A stretch of DNA of 9,146 nucleotides from Bacilli bacterium (GTDB taxonomy: Bacteria; Bacillota_I; Bacilli_A; RF39; UBA660), in NCBI GenBank assembly GCA_900758895.1, contig CAAETG010000135.1, positions 1-9,146 on the forward strand, written 5' to 3'. Under the pieces are notes generated by a model. The model saw only the letters and a program-made list of their open reading frames with translations, ran no database searches and was not told where the DNA came from. The position numbers were made by a program, and so were the translations under genes. This document shows positions 5,368 through 9,146 of this stretch, in pieces (the first letter of the stretch is position 1; the number at the start of each line of letters is the position of its first letter).

Positions 5368-5384
5368 TGACAAACATCTGACAA
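5368..5384 (-). promoter_or_regulatory. TTGTCA-N5-TTGTCA direct repeat, second copy
   Basis: Exact TTGTCA hexamers with an 11-bp period, identical in half-site and spacing to 4370-4386. The repeat lies about 34 bp upstream of the probable -10 of the 207-aa gene and 31 bp upstream of the -35 of the divergent ABC transporter. One bound regulator could therefore act on either gene or both. Confidence 0.55.
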
Positions 5385-5415
5385 ATTATTTTTTTAAAAT
5401 CAAATAGAGATTTAA

Positions 5416-5444
5416 TTGACTAACTTTCATAAATTTCATATAAT
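5416..5444 (+). promoter_or_regulatory. Near-consensus promoter of the ABC transporter
   Basis: TTGACT (5416-5421) and TATAAT (5439-5444) are 17 bp apart, so transcription should begin near 5451, followed by AAAGGA (5464-5469) and ATG at 5476. The TTG at 5416 is in frame with the transporter but is part of the -35 box, so it cannot be the start codon. Confidence 0.8.
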
Positions 5445-5475
5445 CATAATGTATCTAAAAAAGAAAGGAATCAAT

Positions 5476-8022
5476 ATGTTAGAATTAAAAAAGATAACCA
5501 AAAAGTACTTAAGTGGTACAAATAGTGTGAGTGCCTTAAAAGGAATTGATTTAAAATTTCGAGAAACTGAGTTTGTAAGTATTTTAGGTCCATCAGGGTG
5601 TGGAAAAACAACACTTTTAAATATTATTGGTGGCTTAGACCAATATACAACTGGTGATTTAATCATTAATGGAAAATCCACCAAAAACTTTAAAGATAAA
5701 GATTGGGATACTTATCGTAATCATAGTATCGGCTTTGTCTTCCAAAACTACAACTTAATTCCTCATCAAACGGTATTAGCTAATGTTGAACTTGCCTTAA
5801 CATTAGCCGGAATAAGTAAATCAGAAAGAAGAAAAAGAGCCATCCAAGCATTAAAAGATGTAGGGTTGGAAGATCAAATTCATAAAAAGCCAAACCAAAT
5901 GAGCGGTGGACAAATGCAGAGAGTTGCCATAGCAAGAGCCCTAGTTGGAAATCCAGATATCTTACTTGCCGATGAACCTACAGGTGCCCTAGATACAAAA
6001 ACTAGTGTCCAAATCATGGAATTATTAAAAGAAATTTCCAAAACAAAACTAGTCATTATGGTTACTCATAATCCAGAATTAGCTGAAAAATATTCAACCA
6101 GAATTATCAAATTACTAGATGGAAAAGTAACAGATGACTCTATGCCATATGATGGGTCTGAAGAAAAGAAGGAGCAAAATAAAACTGGCAAAACAAATAT
6201 GTCTTTCCTAACAGCATTATCATTAAGTTTAAATAACTTATTAACTAAAAAAGGAAGAACCATTCTAACTGCCTTTGCCGGCTCCATCGGAATCATTGGT
6301 ATCGCCCTTATTCTTTCCCTATCTAGTGGTATGCAAAGCTACATTAATCAAGTAGAAGAAGATACTTTATCAAGTTATCCAATAACCCTACAAGAAACAA
6401 CGATGGATACAGGTGAGCTATTAAATGTGGCAATGGATAGTAACAATACTTATGAATCCTACAATGATAACCAAATCCATTCTATGAACATTACAAATGA
6501 CATGTTATCCTTAATGGGTAGTGGTGCCAAGACAAATAATCTAGAAGCTTTTAAAAGTTATATCGAAGAAAAACAAAGCACTTTTAATGAATATGCCAAT
6601 GCCATTCAATATTCATATAATCTCGACTTAAACATTTATAAGGAAAGAGATGACGGTTATACAATGGTAAATCCTGATCAAATTATGAATGAATTAGGAT
6701 TTGGATCAATGAATGAAATAAGCAGTATGTTTACAAGTAATAGCACTTACAATGCTTTTAGTGAAATGTTAGATAACAAATCCTTAATTGAAGACCAATA
6801 CGACGTCCTAGCAGGTCATTTACCTGAAAATTATAATGAAGTTGTTTTAGTTGTAAACAAAGATAATTATATTAGTGATTATACGCTATATTCTATTGGT
6901 CTATTAGATAGTGATGAATTAGTCGCTAACTATAATGCTATGTTAAATGGTGAAGAAGTTACAGAATTAGAAGAGCTTACTTATACCTATGACGAATTAT
7001 TACAAACAAAATTTAAAGTATTACTAAATACAGACTATTATACCAAAGAAGGAAATCTATGGATTGATAATAGTAACAATGAAGAATATATTAATAATTT
7101 ACTAAATGATGCCTTAGAATTAGAAGTAGTTGGTATTATCAAGCCAAAAGAAGAAACCATTACAACTAACAATTATGGTGGTGTATGGTATACCAAAGAA
7201 TTAACCGAATATGTAATAAATGAAATTAATGATAGTGAAATAGCAAAAGCTCAACTAGCAAACGAAAATATCAATGTTTTCACAAACAAGGAATTTTCAA
7301 ATGAAGAATTTGATATTAATGATTTAAGTAGAGAAGAACAAGCTTACTTAGCAAGTTTATCTCAAAGTGAATTAGCAGAAGTCTTAGCTAATTATCAAGA
7401 AAATGCAACAGCAACCTATGAATCAAATTTAGAGAAGTTAGGAATTGTTGATTTAGATAAACCTAGTACCATTAATATTTATGCCAAAGACTTTGATTTC
7501 AAAGAAGCCCTTGCCAATCTGATTACAGAATACAACAATAATACTACCGAAGAAAATGAAATTAGTTATACGGATATTATCGAAGTCATGATGAGTGGAG
7601 TATCAAGTATCATTGATATTATCAGTTATGTTTTAATGGGATTTGTAAGCATATCTCTTGTTGTATCTTCTATTATGATCGGTATTATTACTTATATATC
7701 TGTCTTAGAAAGAACCAAAGAAATTGGTATCTTAAGAAGTATTGGTGCATCAAAAAAAGATATCTCTCGCGTATTTAATGCCGAAACACTTATCATTGGT
7801 TTATCAGCTGGATTATTAGGAATTCTTCTTACTGTAATACTCAATATTCCAATCAACATGATTATCGATCATTTAGCTGGTGTATCATCTATTGCTCATC
7901 TTCCTATAGGAGGAGCAATTATATTAGTTGTCATTAGTGTTTTATTAACTGTAGTCGCTGGTTTAATCCCTGCAAAAATGGCAAGCAAAAAAGATCCAGT
8001 AGAAGCACTAAGAACAGAATAA
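5476..8022 (+). CDS. ABC transporter, fused ATPase and FtsX/MacB-type permease
   Basis: The 848-residue protein fuses both halves of a transporter. The N-terminal ATPase (about 1-220) has Walker A GPSGCGKT (38-45), Q-loop Q90, signature SGGQ (143-146), Walker B ILLADEP with D166-E167, D-loop ALD (171-173) and H-loop H198. It belongs to the MacB/LolD class. A linker is followed by TM1 (about 262-284), an extracytoplasmic domain of about 430 residues rich in Asn, Glu and Tyr, then TM2 (about 717-742), TM3 (771-795) and TM4 (810-832). The cytoplasmic segment ERTKEIGILRSIGASKKD after TM2 is the FtsX/MacB hallmark, and the tail ends DPVEALR. MacB-like proteins work by mechanotransmission, exporting peptides, lipoproteins or toxins without moving them through the membrane; the substrate here is unknown. 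The exported domain is about twice that of MacB. The gene is monocistronic, with its own promoter and terminator. Start at 5476 is set by AAAGGA 6 nt upstream. Confidence 0.92.
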   Translation: MLELKKITKKYLSGTNSVSALKGIDLKFRETEFVSILGPSGCGKTTLLNIIGGLDQYTTGDLIINGKSTKNFKDKDWDTYRNHSIGFVFQNYNLIPHQTVLANVELALTLAGISKSERRKRAIQALKDVGLEDQIHKKPNQMSGGQMQRVAIARALVGNPDILLADEPTGALDTKTSVQIMELLKEISKTKLVIMVTHNPELAEKYSTRIIKLLDGKVTDDSMPYDGSEEKKEQNKTGKTNMSFLTALSLSLNNLLTKKGRTILTAFAGSIGIIGIALILSLSSGMQSYINQVEEDTLSSYPITLQETTMDTGELLNVAMDSNNTYESYNDNQIHSMNITNDMLSLMGSGAKTNNLEAFKSYIEEKQSTFNEYANAIQYSYNLDLNIYKERDDGYTMVNPDQIMNELGFGSMNEISSMFTSNSTYNAFSEMLDNKSLIEDQYDVLAGHLPENYNEVVLVVNKDNYISDYTLYSIGLLDSDELVANYNAMLNGEEVTELEELTYTYDELLQTKFKVLLNTDYYTKEGNLWIDNSNNEEYINNLLNDALELEVVGIIKPKEETITTNNYGGVWYTKELTEYVINEINDSEIAKAQLANENINVFTNKEFSNEEFDINDLSREEQAYLASLSQSELAEVLANYQENATATYESNLEKLGIVDLDKPSTINIYAKDFDFKEALANLITEYNNNTTEENEISYTDIIEVMMSGVSSIIDIISYVLMGFVSISLVVSSIMIGIITYISVLERTKEIGILRSIGASKKDISRVFNAETLIIGLSAGLLGILLTVILNIPINMIIDHLAGVSSIAHLPIGGAIILVVISVLLTVVAGLIPAKMASKKDPVEALRTE

Positions 8023-8048
8023 AAGACCGATTTTACTCGATCTTTTTT
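8022..8048. terminator. Bidirectional terminator between convergent genes
   Basis: AAAGACCGA (8022-8030), a 6-nt loop and TCGATCTTT (8037-8045) form a 9-bp hairpin with T runs on both sides. On the plus strand one C-A mismatch remains, while on the minus strand it becomes a U-G pair. It serves the ABC transporter and the small membrane protein gene ending at 8048. Confidence 0.8.
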
Positions 8049-8401
8049 TATTGCTCTTGATAATTCTTTGTTGTATATTCATTACAACGAATAAAAGGTT
8101 CATATTCATAAACAGCATCATTATGTATGATAACATATCCTTCGCAAACATCATCATCTGTACTTAACTCATCTAAGTAATTTAACTCAATCAATTGATC
8201 AGAAGTAACAACAAATTCCGGATCTTCTTCAAAAAAAGCATGATCCTGAGCATACAAAGTAGCACTTTCAATCATTTTTTGTTCAAGCTCATGATACTTT
8301 TCATACTTACTATTAAGGATAAATCCCATAGTTGTAAGAAGCCCAATAATAATGACTACTAAAATAGCCCATATAACAAATAAAATCTTGGTTTTTTTCA
8401 T
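8048..8401 (-). CDS. Small membrane-anchored protein, pilin-like paralogue, 117 aa
   Basis: A basic N-terminus (MKKTK) and one membrane helix (about 7-29) anchor an extracytoplasmic domain of about 85 residues with two cysteines (C86, C106) that could form a disulfide. The domain pattern (ESATLY at 45-50, DQLIELNYLDEL at 68-79, C-x-GYVI at 86-91, then FIRC..YTT) is shared with the upstream 133-aa protein, so the two are tandem paralogues. The order sensor-like helix, 'L..L' segment and Cys-GYV...C resembles C-terminal domains of Gram-positive pseudopilins, but this copy lacks a prepilin cleavage motif. Its ATG overlaps the upstream stop as ATGA, with GGAGAAG as Shine-Dalgarno, so it is the second gene of a two-gene operon. 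Function is unknown. Confidence 0.72.
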   Translation of the reverse strand: MKKTKILFVIWAILVVIIIGLLTTMGFILNSKYEKYHELEQKMIESATLYAQDHAFFEEDPEFVVTSDQLIELNYLDELSTDDDVCEGYVIIHNDAVYEYEPFIRCNEYTTKNYQEQ

Positions 8402-8799
8402 TCACTTCTCCAACTTTCATAGCCATCAGTTGTATAATTTGGACAAGAAATATAAGCATCAATACTCTCTTCCCCATGTGTTTTACTAGCTATCACATAA
8501 CCACTACATACATGACCATTTTGATCTTGTAAATCAACATCAAGATCATAAGCCCGAAGAGTACTTCTTGTAATCGTAATCTCATCAGAACTTAGATCAC
8601 CATCATAATAATCATTCAAATAAACAGAAGCACTATTTTCAAGCTCTCTTTCTAGATCATGATAATATTTAGAAGTAGTCTCTAAATCAAGTTCTTGATA
8701 CAAAGAAGATATATAAAATATAGCAATAATTAAAAAAAGTAATAAAATTCCTGAGAGAACTAACATTTCTTTTAATCCCCACCCATGTTTATTAAGCAT
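8398..8799 (-). CDS. Small type IV prepilin-like protein, 133 aa
   Basis: From the chosen start the protein begins MLNKHG-WGLKEMLVL. A glycine (G6) is followed five residues later by glutamate (E11) and then by a hydrophobic helix (about 12-33), which is the layout of a prepilin peptidase site (G|FTLIEL-like), with W and G in place of F and T. The exported domain (about 34-133) has two cysteines (C98, C119) and the same ENSASVY ... VC.GYVI ... C..YTT..Y pattern as the following 117-aa paralogue. A pseudopilin or minor pilin is possible. No pilus ATPase, platform or peptidase gene is in the window. The start at 8799 was preferred over an ATG 11 codons earlier: GGTGAT precedes it, and the earlier ATG would precede the -10 box at 8818-8823 (TATAAT). 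Confidence 0.68.
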   Translation of the reverse strand: MLNKHGWGLKEMLVLSGILLLFLIIAIFYISSLYQELDLETTSKYYHDLERELENSASVYLNDYYDGDLSSDEITITRSTLRAYDLDVDLQDQNGHVCSGYVIASKTHGEESIDAYISCPNYTTDGYESWRSE

Positions 8800-8817
8800 A
8801 ACATCACCACACAAATA

Positions 8818-8826
8818 ATTATAACA
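8818..8826 (-). promoter_or_regulatory. Extended -10 promoter of the two pilin-like genes
   Basis: Minus strand: TGT-TATAAT, with TATAAT at 8818-8823 preceded by a TGn element. No good -35 is seen; TTCTTT at 8841-8846 is 17 bp away. The box lies just after the terminator of the preceding gene, and transcription would begin near 8811, about 12 nt before the ATG at 8799. Confidence 0.5.
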
Positions 8827-8835
8827 CACCAAATG

Positions 8836-8860
8836 AAAAAAAAGAACTATTCTGTTCTTT
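8836..8860 (-). terminator. Intrinsic terminator after the 89-aa gene
   Basis: Minus strand: AAAGAAC (8854-8860) and GTTCTTT (8841-8847) form a 7-bp stem with a 6-nt loop, followed by a long T run (8836-8843). It contains the stop codon of the 89-aa gene and separates it from the next transcription unit. Confidence 0.75.
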
Positions 8861-9116
8861 CTTTAATAAAAAACGGTCCAAATTCAACACTAGCATCAAT
8901 ACTAGCACGATCATATTTATACATTTTATATCCTAATCCTGTACAAGAATATACAGTACCATCGTCATATTCTTTTGTCTCTTCACTTAAACAAAAAATA
9001 GGTGTCTTCGATTGTCTAGCTCTAAAATAATCAATAAAAAATATAATAATCCAAATAATAATTAATGCTAAAATAACAATTTTAATAATGTCACTTTTTT
9101 TAACCTTTGTCTTCAT
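8847..9116 (-). CDS. Small single-pass membrane protein, 89 aa
   Basis: A lysine-rich N-terminus (MKTKVKKSD) precedes one membrane helix (about 10-29, rich in Ile), then a basic stop and an exported tail of about 55 residues with two cysteines (C42, C58). The segment EYDDGTVYSCTGLGYKMYKY (49-68) resembles a recurrent motif of small hypothetical membrane proteins in low-GC Bacillota, of unknown role. The Shine-Dalgarno AGGAGA (9124-9129) sets the ATG. The gene has its own promoter (-10 at 9137-9142) and terminator, so it is monocistronic. It is not an obvious paralogue of the two following genes, but shares their layout of one membrane helix plus a cysteine pair. Confidence 0.7.
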   Translation of the reverse strand: MKTKVKKSDIIKIVILALIIIWIIIFFIDYFRARQSKTPIFCLSEETKEYDDGTVYSCTGLGYKMYKYDRASIDASVEFGPFFIKERTE

Positions 9117-9136
9117 AATCTTCTCTCCTATTATTA

Positions 9137-9142
9137 ATTATA
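9137..9142 (-). promoter_or_regulatory. -10 box of the 89-aa gene
   Basis: Minus strand TATAAT at 9137-9142. Transcription would begin near 9130, just before the Shine-Dalgarno at 9124-9129, giving a very short leader. The -35 lies beyond the window. Confidence 0.45.
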
Positions 9143-9146
9143 TCTA

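Noticed and set aside
5416..5475. Upstream TTG start adding 20 residues to the ABC transporter
   Set aside because: The TTG is part of the -35 hexamer, upstream of the transcription start, and the added residues do not belong to an ABC ATPase; AAAGGA at 5464-5469 fits the ATG at 5476.
5436..6296. Two minus-strand frames (5436-5684 and 6066-6296) under the ABC transporter
   Set aside because: They are antisense to conserved ATPase motifs and the first permease segment, with no ribosome binding sites.
8785..9030. Plus-strand frame of 81 codons opposite the small membrane proteins
   Set aside because: It crosses a minus-strand promoter, a terminator and the 89-aa gene, and has no start signals.

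Overview
The window is AT-rich DNA with purine-rich Shine-Dalgarno sites (GGAGG/AAAGGAG), TTGACA/TATAAT-type promoters and short T-tailed terminators. TGA is used as a stop: dinD, the isochorismatase, the 349-residue gene and the 133-residue gene all end in TGA. This points to a low-GC Bacillota using the standard bacterial code, perhaps an uncultured gut Bacilli/RF39-like or Clostridia lineage. The genus cannot be told from the sequence. All genes but one (the ABC transporter) lie on the minus strand.

Region 1 (1-2100) looks like an acquired module. At the left edge is what appears to be the end of an insertion sequence: two 14-bp direct repeats with a 23-bp period, beside a minus-strand -10 box and ribosome binding site whose gene lies off the window. 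Next comes a candidate structured RNA on the plus strand (about 148-245) with a strong promoter. It is convergent with, and overlaps the 3' end of, a DUF3800 gene. The DUF3800 gene is translationally coupled (ATGA overlap) to an upstream dinD homologue, whose promoter carries a LexA/DinR-like SOS box between -35 and -10. RNA, DUF3800 and SOS-inducible DinD together are the most interesting content of the window.

Region 2 (2083-5302) begins with debris of a decayed metallophosphoesterase. It then holds a tightly overlapping minus-strand operon: isochorismatase-like hydrolase, a 349-residue protein of unknown function, and a YkgJ-family CxxCxxCC protein. A second small operon encodes a coiled-coil protein (207 aa) and an acidic 90-aa protein, neither recognised. 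Both operons have the same TTGTCA-N5-TTGTCA direct repeat at nearly the same distance upstream of the likely -10, which suggests a shared OmpR/PhoB-type regulator.

Region 3 (5400-8050) is a monocistronic 848-aa ABC transporter of MacB-like order: ATPase, TM1, large extracytoplasmic domain, then three TM with an FtsX-like end. It has a near-consensus promoter and a bidirectional terminator.

Region 4 (8048-9146) holds three small single-pass membrane proteins, each with two cysteines in the exported part. Two are tandem paralogues, and one of these has a type IV prepilin-like N-terminus.
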